Assembly (NCBI GenBank): GCA_937877655.1
Contig: CALFJC010000061.1
Coordinates: 1-17,308 of the forward strand
Length of the DNA: 17,308 bases
Source of the DNA: an uncultured Selenomonadales bacterium
GTDB taxonomy: Bacteria; Bacillota; Negativicutes; Selenomonadales; Selenomonadaceae
Direction of reading: 5' to 3'
Position numbers and translations under genes: made by a program. Positions 1 to 5,109 of the stretch are shown piece by piece. How positions within the stretch are numbered: the first letter of the stretch is position 1; each line of letters starts with the position of its first letter. The notes beneath the pieces are model-generated. The model was not told the origin of the DNA. It ran no database searches and saw nothing but the letters and a program-made list of their open reading frames with translations.

Positions 1-2
1 AT

Positions 3-440
3 CTTTTCGGAATGTTGACGAGTTCAATACATATGGCATGGATGCGAGTTGTCGCTGGGCGATTGGGCATGAGCTATCGCTATTCACCTTCGGTTTATTA
101 CAATTTTCCTTGGCAGAAAATATCTTCCGCGCAGAAAAGAGCGATTGAGGCGACCGCGCAGGAGATTTTGGACGTTCGTGCGCGTTATTTCGAAATGGCA
201 AGATGTAAAGATGGAAAGATTGAAAGTGAAAACAAACTTTCCACCTTTCCATCTGACAATCTTTCCTTCTCTCTCGCAGATTTATATGATGAATTGACGA
301 TGCCGCGAGATTTACGGCTTGCGCACAGGAAAAACGACCTTGCAGTAGCAAAAGCTTACGGCTTTGAAGAAATTTTGGAGGATGAGCCCGCCATTGTCGC
401 CGAATTGTTCAAACGCTGCGAGTTATTGACAAAAAATTGA
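3..440 (+). CDS. MmeI-like type II restriction-modification / DNA methyltransferase protein, C-terminal end (5' truncated by window)
   Basis: The frame is open from base 3, so the start lies outside the window; about 145 C-terminal residues are visible. The text TSSIHMAWMRVVAGRLGMSY, then SYRYSPSVYYNFPW, then DLYDELTMPRDLRLAH and a final DLAVAKAYGFEE is the familiar C-terminal signature of the single-chain MmeI-like (type IIL) methyltransferase/endonucleases. This part belongs to the target-recognition and C-terminal helical region. The methyltransferase motifs and nuclease domain would be upstream, so I cannot tell whether the enzyme is complete or active. A strong -35 box for the next transcript lies inside its last codons. 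The family call rests on remembered motifs. Confidence 0.75.
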   Translation, partial: LFGMLTSSIHMAWMRVVAGRLGMSYRYSPSVYYNFPWQKISSAQKRAIEATAQEILDVRARYFEMARCKDGKIESENKLSTFPSDNLSFSLADLYDELTMPRDLRLAHRKNDLAVAKAYGFEEILEDEPAIVAELFKRCELLTKN

Positions 441-454
441 TTGTGTGATAGATT
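426..454 (+). promoter_or_regulatory. Promoter of the putative antitoxin RNA
   Basis: TTGACA (426-431), 17-base spacer, TAGATT (449-454) with an extended -10 TG at 446-447. Transcription would start near 461. The -35 lies in the last codons of the restriction-modification gene. Confidence 0.6.
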
Positions 455-482
455 TTGCAGACCGAATTAGGAAAACTTAAGA

Positions 483-503
483 GATGTCGACCACAGTATC
501 ACC
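483..503. repeat. Direct repeat, antitoxin-side copy
   Basis: GATGTCGACCACAGTATCAC begins here and matches 683-705 with a few changes and a two-base indel. It lies in the predicted 5' half of the antitoxin RNA and corresponds to the direct repeats of par-type loci. Confidence 0.65.
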
Positions 504-512
504 GAACGAAAA

Positions 513-544
513 CCCCCGCGCAGAATTGGAGGACTGCACGGGGG
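513..544. terminator. Bidirectional terminator shared by toxin and antitoxin RNAs
   Basis: Arms 513-523 and 534-544 pair over 11 positions with one mismatch (CCCCCGCGCAG against CTGCACGGGGG), loop of 10. TTCGTTTT follows on the plus strand and TTTTCGTTCG on the minus strand, so both convergent transcripts can end here. Confidence 0.7.
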
Positions 545-607
545 CTTCGTTTTGCCATAACCGCTGGAGGTTCGATTAGCGGGCTGTCGAGTGTGTCTGG
601 CTGCTAC

Positions 608-694
608 TTACTTTTTGAACAGCTTGTCGTAAATATAATTTCCAATGATTATGGAAACCACATTCACGGCGACCGATAAAAGGATGTCGACCAT
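608..694 (-). CDS. Small hydrophobic peptide, putative Fst-like type I toxin
   Basis: A 28-residue ORF starts with ATG at 694, nine bases after GGGAAGG. It reads MVDILLSVAVNVVSIIIG, then NYIYDKLFKK: one membrane helix (about residues 4-18) and a short charged tail, the format of Fst/Ldr-type pore-forming toxins. The start codon lies inside the direct repeat that recurs in the facing antitoxin RNA. In the 5' UTR the segment complementary to 736-745 can pair with the SD, as known for toxins of this class. The mRNA would run from about 752 to the shared terminator (about 245 nt). I do not recognise the exact peptide; classification rests on locus layout and on size and hydrophobicity. It is missing from standard gene calls because of its length. 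Confidence 0.65.
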   Translation of the reverse strand: MVDILLSVAVNVVSIIIGNYIYDKLFKK

Positions 695-705
695 CAGTTT
701 TCACC
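683..705. repeat. Direct repeat, toxin start-site copy
   Basis: Starts GATGTCGACCATCAGTTTTC; spans the toxin start codon and reaches the edge of its SD. Pairing with the antitoxin RNA here would block ribosome binding. Confidence 0.65.
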
Positions 706-758
706 TTCCCTCTTCTCGGTGTCTTGCTGAAGTTTGAGGAGGAAGTAGCATCGAAATG

Positions 759-787
759 ATCATAGCAGAAAGAATTTAAGCCTTCAA
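759..787 (-). promoter_or_regulatory. Promoter of the putative toxin mRNA
   Basis: On the minus strand TTGAAG (787-782), 17-base spacer, TATGAT (764-759) preceded by TGC, an extended -10. Start expected near 752. Confidence 0.55.
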
Positions 788-795
788 TAAAAAAA

Positions 796-830
796 GCTCC
801 GAAAAAAATTTTATCGGGGCATTTTTTTTT
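796..830. terminator. Bidirectional intrinsic terminator
   Basis: GCTCCGA (796-802) pairs with TCGGGGC (814-820) and is followed by nine T (822-830) on the plus strand; on the minus strand a run of T also follows. It insulates the toxin-antitoxin locus from the next gene. Confidence 0.65.
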
Positions 831-838
831 GCTATAAT
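830..838 (+). promoter_or_regulatory. Extended -10 promoter for the membrane-protein gene
   Basis: TGCTATAAT directly after the terminator T-run. No good -35 is present at 15-18 bases, so this would act as an extended -10 promoter. Confidence 0.45.
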
Positions 839-871
839 GGCTTCCGAGAAAAAATATCTGGAGGTGAAGCG

Positions 872-1933
872 GTGGACGAGGAAAAAAAATCCTGCGACTT
901 GCAGGAAAATCTCCGCAAAATGATGCAGACGACAAAAAAATCCGATTTGGAACGAGCATTGCAAAGAATGATGCAAACAACCAAATCAACCGACTTAAAA
1001 AATGCATTTGAGAAGATGATCAACGTGACGCGCTCATTTGACAAGCAACTTGAGGAAAAACAAAAGGAAAGCGAACAGAATATTGCTGACGCCTTTCAAA
1101 AAATGATTCGGCTGTCTCGGACATTGGAAATTGAGAACGAAGAAGAACTTGCTCGCGAAGAAGAGCGGGCTCGGCGCAGTGAAAAGAAGATTGACAAGGT
1201 TAAAAAGAAAGTTCCGCGCAGAATTCGGAGTTTCCCCGCCGCCTTCAAAAGAAATCCGCGAGCCGTCATAAAATATTTTCTCGGAATGATTTTCGGGCGC
1301 GTGTTGGCGATAGTGCTTTATATTTTAATGGCATTTATCCCGGCGTTGCCGATACCGGACGCCGTTGCGAATATCAGCAAGCCGCCGGCGATTTTCGGCG
1401 AGGCGTTCAGATCTCTGCGCGGCTTTTTCACAGATTTTAATCCGCAAATGATAATAGCGACGGTAACGGGCATTCCGACGGACATAAACAAGTTAATTCA
1501 GAAAGTCGGGGAATTTTTTACCTTCTACGCGAAAAGAACGGGGAATTTTATAGTAAAAGCGATTCGGCACCCGCGCCTTGCCTTCGACGACACGCGAAAA
1601 ATGATTCGGCGCAAGGCTCCGTTGTTTATTCGCTTGGCGCGGACGGCAGTCAGCGTAGCGTTTTCGTTTTTGCTGATAAAACTTGCGATGATTTTTCTCC
1701 TGCCGCTGTTCGGCGGTATCGCGCTTACGGTTTTGGGAATAAAAGTTTCGATAATTTTGTTCGTAATCGCCCGAATGATAGCGGACAAAGTCGGAGAACT
1801 TTTGGGCAAATATGTTTTCAATGGCGGAGTGAAACTTTTCAGCATAGCGAGGACAATTCGGGAGTCGCAAGTTGTAAAAGCGATAGGCGATTATCTGAAG
1901 GAGTGGCTGAATCAAGCGACAAACAAAAAATGA
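872..1933 (+). CDS. Membrane protein with N-terminal 16-residue repeats, function unknown
   Basis: The GTG start at 872 follows GGAGGTG (860-866). The product has 353 residues. Residues 8-23, 24-39 and 40-55 are three consecutive 16-residue repeats of the form DLxxAL/FxKMMxxTKS, with a degenerate fourth near 69-84; they would form amphipathic helices. A highly charged, probably coiled-coil stretch follows (to about 120). Hydrophobic segments lie at about 135-160 and 258-305, separated by a soluble part rich in RK and aromatic residues. There is no signal peptide. I do not recognise a family. It is flanked by its own promoter and terminator, so it is monocistronic. The gene is surely coding: good SD, long frame, membrane topology. 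A scaffold or envelope role is possible but not shown. Confidence 0.8.
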   Translation: MDEEKKSCDLQENLRKMMQTTKKSDLERALQRMMQTTKSTDLKNAFEKMINVTRSFDKQLEEKQKESEQNIADAFQKMIRLSRTLEIENEEELAREEERARRSEKKIDKVKKKVPRRIRSFPAAFKRNPRAVIKYFLGMIFGRVLAIVLYILMAFIPALPIPDAVANISKPPAIFGEAFRSLRGFFTDFNPQMIIATVTGIPTDINKLIQKVGEFFTFYAKRTGNFIVKAIRHPRLAFDDTRKMIRRKAPLFIRLARTAVSVAFSFLLIKLAMIFLLPLFGGIALTVLGIKVSIILFVIARMIADKVGELLGKYVFNGGVKLFSIARTIRESQVVKAIGDYLKEWLNQATNKK

Positions 1934-1962
1934 CGCGGAGGAAAAATCCGCGCCATTTTTTT
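1934..1962. terminator. Bidirectional terminator between convergent genes
   Basis: CGCGGA (1934-1939) pairs with TCCGCG (1947-1952), followed by eight T on the plus strand; the minus strand reads TCATTTTTTG after the stem. It serves both the plus gene ending at 1933 and the minus gene ending at 1962. Confidence 0.8.
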
Positions 1963-2243
1963 TAAACATTTCGCATGTAACCGCTTATCATGAAGAAACT
2001 CACGGTTAAGAAAATCACGCAACCGATGATTAGAATCAGCCAGTCGGGCGTATATCGCCAAATCAGTTCGTTGCTTAATTTTTCGAGAGGAAGCTTTGAA
2101 CTTTTATGGGCGACGGGCATATAGAGCAGGAAGCCGAGCAAAATACCGAAAATAAGAATGCAAACCAAGCCGATAATGACATCAAGCGGCGGCAAAGAAA
2201 ATAAGTCCGAAAAAACCTCGCTGAAAGAGTTATCCAAATCCAT
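1962..2243 (-). CDS. Small two-helix membrane protein, unknown function
   Basis: 93 residues. The ATG at 2243 overlaps the stop of the NrdG-like gene (TAATG) and follows GGAGG inside that gene, so the two are translationally coupled. Hydrophobic segments lie at about residues 21-42 and 68-87, with a short basic loop between them; the N-terminus is acidic. No motif is recognisable. The tight coupling to a radical SAM activase suggests a shared condition of expression, but gives no function. The frame is well supported by SD, overlap and downstream terminator. Confidence 0.7.
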   Translation of the reverse strand: MDLDNSFSEVFSDLFSLPPLDVIIGLVCILIFGILLGFLLYMPVAHKSSKLPLEKLSNELIWRYTPDWLILIIGCVIFLTVSFFMISGYMRNV

Positions 2244-2740
2244 TATTCAACCTCCGATTCTGCCCAAAGAACGATTTTATTTTGTTCGCGAGTTTTTTTT
2301 AAGTCGATGATTCGCTGATTGCGTGAGCCGCGAAATTGGAGGTCGAGATCGAGCTGTTCTTGAATAAATTTTCCGTCAATCAGCACGTCGATATTTTTCA
2401 AAAGCGGTTCGGCGTCGGGCGGAAGTTCTTCAAAAGTAAATCCGGTGTAACACCAGACGTTGAGTCCGAAATTTTTTGCGGCGCGAGCAATTTCATTAGC
2501 CGAATTTATTTGCAGAAAAGGTTCACCGCCCGTCAAAGTTATTCCGTCGAGCAGGGGATTTTTTTTAATCGCGGAGATAATTTCGTCGGTATCGATAATT
2601 TTGCCGCCGTCGAGCGCGTGAGTTTCGGGATTTTGACAGCCCGCGCAGTTATGAAGGCAACCTTGCATAAAAATTGCAAAACGAATGCCGTCGCCGTCAA
2701 CGAAACTTTCGGGCACGAGTCCCGCGATACGAATCTGCAA
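2243..2740 (-). CDS. nrdG: NrdG-like radical SAM protein (anaerobic ribonucleotide reductase activase family)
   Basis: The predicted product has 165 residues. The radical SAM cluster motif CLHNCAGC gives C28, C32 and C35 (C-x3-C-x2-C); it is preceded by SFVDGDGIRFAIFMQG and followed by NPETHALDGG and the SAM-binding TLTGGEP, the typical NrdG pattern. NrdG uses SAM and a 4Fe-4S cluster to install the glycyl radical on the class III ribonucleotide reductase NrdD. The TTG at 2740 is chosen as start: GGAGG (2754-2750) precedes it by nine bases and the promoter puts the transcript 5' end near 2755, so the upstream TTG at 2761 would lie outside the mRNA. No nrdD lies in the window, so the partner must be elsewhere, or it serves another glycyl-radical enzyme. 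Confidence 0.8.
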   Translation of the reverse strand: MQIRIAGLVPESFVDGDGIRFAIFMQGCLHNCAGCQNPETHALDGGKIIDTDEIISAIKKNPLLDGITLTGGEPFLQINSANEIARAAKNFGLNVWCYTGFTFEELPPDAEPLLKNIDVLIDGKFIQEQLDLDLQFRGSRNQRIIDLKKTREQNKIVLWAESEVE

Positions 2741-2761
2741 TTTAATCGACCTCCGCCGCAA

Positions 2762-2790
2762 ATTATAATTCTTCGCCTTTTAAGCGTCAA
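2762..2790 (-). promoter_or_regulatory. Promoter of the nrdG-like operon
   Basis: Minus strand TTGACG (2790-2785), 17-base spacer, TATAAT (2767-2762). The predicted start near 2755 leaves a leader of only about 15 bases. Confidence 0.7.
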
Positions 2791-2812
2791 CGAAATTTTA
2801 AAAATTGCGGCG

Positions 2813-3020
2813 AGAGCCCCCTTTTTTCTAAAGTGGGCACGCAAAACCATCTCGGTGTATTGTTCGATTGAGTCAATAATAAAATTTATTTTTAGGATCT
2901 ACTTTTTCTTTGCTTGTCCAAAGAAAAAGTAGCAAAAAGAAAAGACCCCTCGCAGGGGCGTATCCGGCAAAGAAAACATCCTGTTTTCGTTGCCGGCGGG
3001 CGCACGTCCATGTGCGCCCG
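2813..3020 (+). repeat. Multi-hairpin dispersed repeat, copy 1
   Basis: This 208-base intergenic element aligns along its length with 8609-8827. Its modules in order are: a GCCC/GGGC hairpin at the left end; a perfect 14-bp stem 2899-2912/2919-2932 (CTACTTTTTCTTTG); CCCCT-CGC-AGGGG at 2946-2958; a long stem 2964-2977/2983-2996 with loop ATCCT; and CGGGCGCAC/GTGCGCCCG at 2997-3020 with loop GTCCAT. The last 30 bases recur exactly, inverted, at 17279-17308. It fills the gap between the nrdG promoter and the activase stop. ORFs across it are not conserved in frame with copy 2, so it is not coding. Confidence 0.8.
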
Positions 3021-3058
3021 TGTCTTCGCCACCCGCTACAAATCTTTTTCATTGCTCA

Positions 3059-3985
3059 TTAAAAAAAGGCGTCAATATCTGCGCGGAGAAAAATTTCTTG
3101 AAAATCTTTCAAATCGGCGGGGTGAAGTTGTTTTACATGAGAAAATTCGTAATCGCGACCGAGCATGCTATATTTTTTTTCTCCAAACTGATGGAAGGGC
3201 AGAAGTTGAACTTTTTTCGCCCCGACTTCTTTAAGCCGCTGAACAAAACCGCGAGCGTCGTCAAGCGAGTCATTATAATTCGGGATAACGGGCAGGCGCG
3301 GAAGAACTTCTTTGCCCGCGCAGATGGCGAACTTCATATTTTGAAGAATCGGCGCGTTTGAAACGGAAGTTTTTTCCTTGTGCTTAGTTTCGTCCCAATG
3401 TTTTATGTCGAAAAGGATTAAGTCAAGATATTCGATAATTCGGCGGAAAATTGCGGGCGAGGCAAAGCCGGTTGTCTCAATCGCGGTATGAATATTTTTC
3501 GACTTGAGAGCTTTTAAAAGTTCAACGGCAAATTCGGCTTGCATGGTTGCTTCTCCGCCGCTCAACGTGACGCCGCCACCGCTTTCTTCGTAGAAAGGCA
3601 AATCTTGCAGAACGATTTCCAAAATTTCGGCGACGGTTTTACGTTCGCCTTCGGGCTTGAGAGCGTGCGCGGGACATTTTTCAATACAAATGCCGTGCTC
3701 GGAGCAGATGCCCGCGCCCGAACATTTTTTATGATCGACAAAAATTTTTCCGCCGAGATTTTTTACGGCGAAAGTCGGACAGCTTCTTACACAATTATTG
3801 CAGTGCAGACATTTTTTTTCGTCCCATAAAATTTGCAGGCGCGGCTCCTGACTTTCGGGGTTGGCGCACCAAGTGCACTTAAGCGGGCAACCTTTGAAAA
3901 AAACAACCGTTCTGATTCCGGGTCCGTCATTTATGCTGAACTTCTGAATGTTAAAAATCATGCCGTAATTTTTTCTTTCGTTCAT
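3059..3985 (-). CDS. Glycyl-radical enzyme activating protein (PflA family, with ferredoxin-type cluster domain)
   Basis: 308 residues from the ATG at 3985, seven bases after GGAGGG. GPGIRTVVFFKGCPLKCTWC carries the radical SAM cluster cysteines C33, C37 and C40. An inserted ferredoxin-like region has C59, C62, C65, C69 with normal spacing, and C88, C94, C100, C104 with wider spacing (x5, x5, x3). GGVTLSGGE is the SAM-binding motif. The protein uses reduced Fe-S and SAM to put a glycyl radical on its partner, very probably the enzyme at 5110-7518, the only such enzyme in the window. It is transcribed divergently from the ROK gene with a shared control region. The extra cluster domain is typical of activases for the dehydratase/lyase-type enzymes and absent from PflA itself. 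The substrate enzyme is inferred from position. Confidence 0.88.
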   Translation of the reverse strand: MNERKNYGMIFNIQKFSINDGPGIRTVVFFKGCPLKCTWCANPESQEPRLQILWDEKKCLHCNNCVRSCPTFAVKNLGGKIFVDHKKCSGAGICSEHGICIEKCPAHALKPEGERKTVAEILEIVLQDLPFYEESGGGVTLSGGEATMQAEFAVELLKALKSKNIHTAIETTGFASPAIFRRIIEYLDLILFDIKHWDETKHKEKTSVSNAPILQNMKFAICAGKEVLPRLPVIPNYNDSLDDARGFVQRLKEVGAKKVQLLPFHQFGEKKYSMLGRDYEFSHVKQLHPADLKDFQEIFLRADIDAFF

Positions 3986-4012
3986 AACTTTTCCCTCCAA
4001 AAATTTTTTCCG

Positions 4013-4041
4013 ATAATACTACAGAATTTATCAAATGTAAA
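4013..4041 (-). promoter_or_regulatory. Promoter of the activase gene
   Basis: Minus strand TTTACA (4041-4036), 17-base spacer, TATTAT (4018-4013), the same -10 as the two plus-strand promoters of the island. Confidence 0.65.
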
Positions 4042-4053
4042 TAAAAAATTTAC
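4037..4053. promoter_or_regulatory. Inverted repeat in the divergent control region, possible operator
   Basis: GTAAAT-AAAAA-ATTTAC, overlapping the activase -35 and about 10 bases upstream of the ROK-gene -35. The position suits a regulator of both promoters, but the sequence is AT-rich and could arise by chance. Confidence 0.3.
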
Positions 4054-4061
4054 GAAAAGAA

Positions 4062-4090
4062 TTGACTTGCTTTTAAATGCGTAATATTAT
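4062..4090 (+). promoter_or_regulatory. Promoter of the ROK gene
   Basis: TTGACT (4062-4067), 17-base spacer, TATTAT (4085-4090), 30 bases before the start codon. Confidence 0.7.
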
Positions 4091-4120
4091 GCGGTAAAAA
4101 TTTAAAAGGAGGAAGTTGAA

Positions 4121-5011
4121 ATGAAAGTTTTGACGGTGGACATTGACGGGACTTATCTCCGTTACGCCTGCATGGATGAATTTATGAACATTACTCGGCG
4201 CGGGAAGATTTTTACTCCGCAGGAAGGGCGCGAGGCTTTGATTGAGTCTGTCGGGAGAATTTTTGAGGCGGTCGGCGACGCGGAAGGAATTGCTGTTTCG
4301 ATGCCCGGCATTATCGATTCGGAGAAAGGTTATTGCGCAATGGGCGGTGCGCTTCGTTACAACGACGATTTTTATTTTCGCAATGCGCTTTATGAACGTT
4401 GCAAAACGAAAATTCATATCGAAAACAATGCGAAATGCGCGGCAATGGCTGAAGCGGCAGTCGGCTCTTTGGCGGACGTTGCGGACGGTTTTGTTTTGAT
4501 TTTCGGCACAATGATCGGCGGCGGCTATATCAGAGATCACAAAATTTATAAAGGAAAACATTTTGCGGCGGGCGAAGTTTCCTACATAATTTTGAACAGC
4601 GGAGGCAAGCTCGGCGATGAAAATTTTTGGGGCAGGAGTTTCGGCATTCCGAAATTTTTAAAGCGTTATTCGGAAGCCAAAAACATGGACATTGAAACTG
4701 TCGATTTGCTGACGATTTTTGACGCGGTACAAAAAGAAGAAGCGGAAGCGATTGAGTGTTTGCAATGGTACACGAAAGAAATTGCCGTGAGAATTTTTAA
4801 TCTCCAGACGGTGCTCGACGTTGAGAAATTTTCAATCGGCGGCGACGTTGCGAAATATCCCGCGTTCATGGAAAATCTGCGCGGAAATCTCAAAGCTCTT
4901 TATGCCGAATGTCCGTTCAAACTTCCGCAAGCCGAACTTGTTACGAGCAAATTTTTTTACGACGCAAATTTAATCGGTGCCTTGCAATGTTATCTCTCCG
5001 AGAATATTTAG
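4121..5011 (+). CDS. ROK-family protein, sugar kinase-like with altered active-site motifs
   Basis: 296 residues; AGGAGG lies eight bases before the ATG. The fold signature is clear: VDIDGTYLRYA at the N-terminus, SMPGIIDSEKG (60-70), IENNAKCAAMAEAAVG (100-115), GTMIGGGYI and GE at 151-152. There is no helix-turn-helix, so it is of the kinase rather than the repressor type. The motifs deviate: DxGGT has become DIDGT (D9), the expected catalytic Asp of ENDAN is Asn103, GTGIGGG is GTMIGGG, and the GH plus CxCG zinc site is absent (Y155, no cysteines). Zinc-less ROK kinases are known among beta-glucoside kinases, but the Asp-to-Asn change is unexpected. By context it could phosphorylate a sugar or anhydrohexitol at C6 for the enzyme downstream, or be a pseudokinase sensor. 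Confidence 0.8.
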   Translation: MKVLTVDIDGTYLRYACMDEFMNITRRGKIFTPQEGREALIESVGRIFEAVGDAEGIAVSMPGIIDSEKGYCAMGGALRYNDDFYFRNALYERCKTKIHIENNAKCAAMAEAAVGSLADVADGFVLIFGTMIGGGYIRDHKIYKGKHFAAGEVSYIILNSGGKLGDENFWGRSFGIPKFLKRYSEAKNMDIETVDLLTIFDAVQKEEAEAIECLQWYTKEIAVRIFNLQTVLDVEKFSIGGDVAKYPAFMENLRGNLKALYAECPFKLPQAELVTSKFFYDANLIGALQCYLSENI

Positions 5012-5015
5012 TTTC

Positions 5016-5045
5016 AAACGAAAATATTTACTTGACAAAACGAAA
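5016..5045. repeat. AAACGAAA direct repeats around the glycyl-radical-enzyme -35
   Basis: Copies at 5016-5023 and 5038-5045 are 22 bp apart, about two helical turns, and bracket the -35 box. A possible operator pair; short and AT-rich. Confidence 0.25.
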
Positions 5046-5060
5046 CTAAAAATATATTAT
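5032..5060 (+). promoter_or_regulatory. Promoter of the glycyl-radical enzyme operon
   Basis: TTGACA (5032-5037), 17-base spacer, TATTAT (5055-5060). It gives the 5110-8609 operon its own promoter downstream of the ROK gene. Confidence 0.75.
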
Positions 5061-5065
5061 TTGCA

Positions 5066-5096
5066 TACAATCAAACCAAAAAAATTTTCGATTGTA
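5066..5096 (+). promoter_or_regulatory. 5'-leader stem-loop before the glycyl-radical enzyme
   Basis: TACAATC (5066-5072) pairs with GATTGTA (5090-5096), ending at the start of the AAGGAG SD. It could act as an operator at the transcription start or limit access to the SD. Confidence 0.35.
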
Positions 5097-5109
5097 AGGA
5101 GTGAAGCTT

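Larger units (their letters stand above)
461..553 (+). ncRNA. Putative par/RNA II-type antisense antitoxin RNA
   Basis: An RNA of roughly 90 nt is predicted from the promoter at 426-454 to the hairpin at 513-544. It contains a copy (483-503) of the sequence that surrounds the toxin start codon (683-705), in the same orientation. Because the two RNAs are made from opposite strands, the antitoxin RNA is complementary to the toxin translation-initiation region and also to the toxin 3' UTR and terminator. This is the logic of the Enterococcus par locus. It is inferred from layout only. Confidence 0.55.

Noticed and set aside
455..679. Plus-strand 74-codon ORF over the toxin-antitoxin locus
   Set aside because: It crosses the bidirectional terminator and lies antisense to the small toxin; no SD before its start.
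576..1044. Minus-strand ORFs of 66-143 codons opposite the membrane protein start
   Set aside because: Low-complexity F-rich translations antisense to a well-supported gene; they also run through terminators and the toxin-antitoxin promoters.
2914..3361. ORFs of 106 and 123 codons across repeat copy 1 and antisense to the activase (beginning MSKEKVAKRK)
   Set aside because: They run through the hairpin modules; the equivalent frame in copy 2 shifts and stops, while hairpin pairing is conserved. The remainder is antisense to a certain gene.
5101..5109. GTG at 5101 as start of the glycyl-radical enzyme
   Set aside because: It overlaps the AAGGAGTG SD; the ATG at 5110 is correctly spaced.
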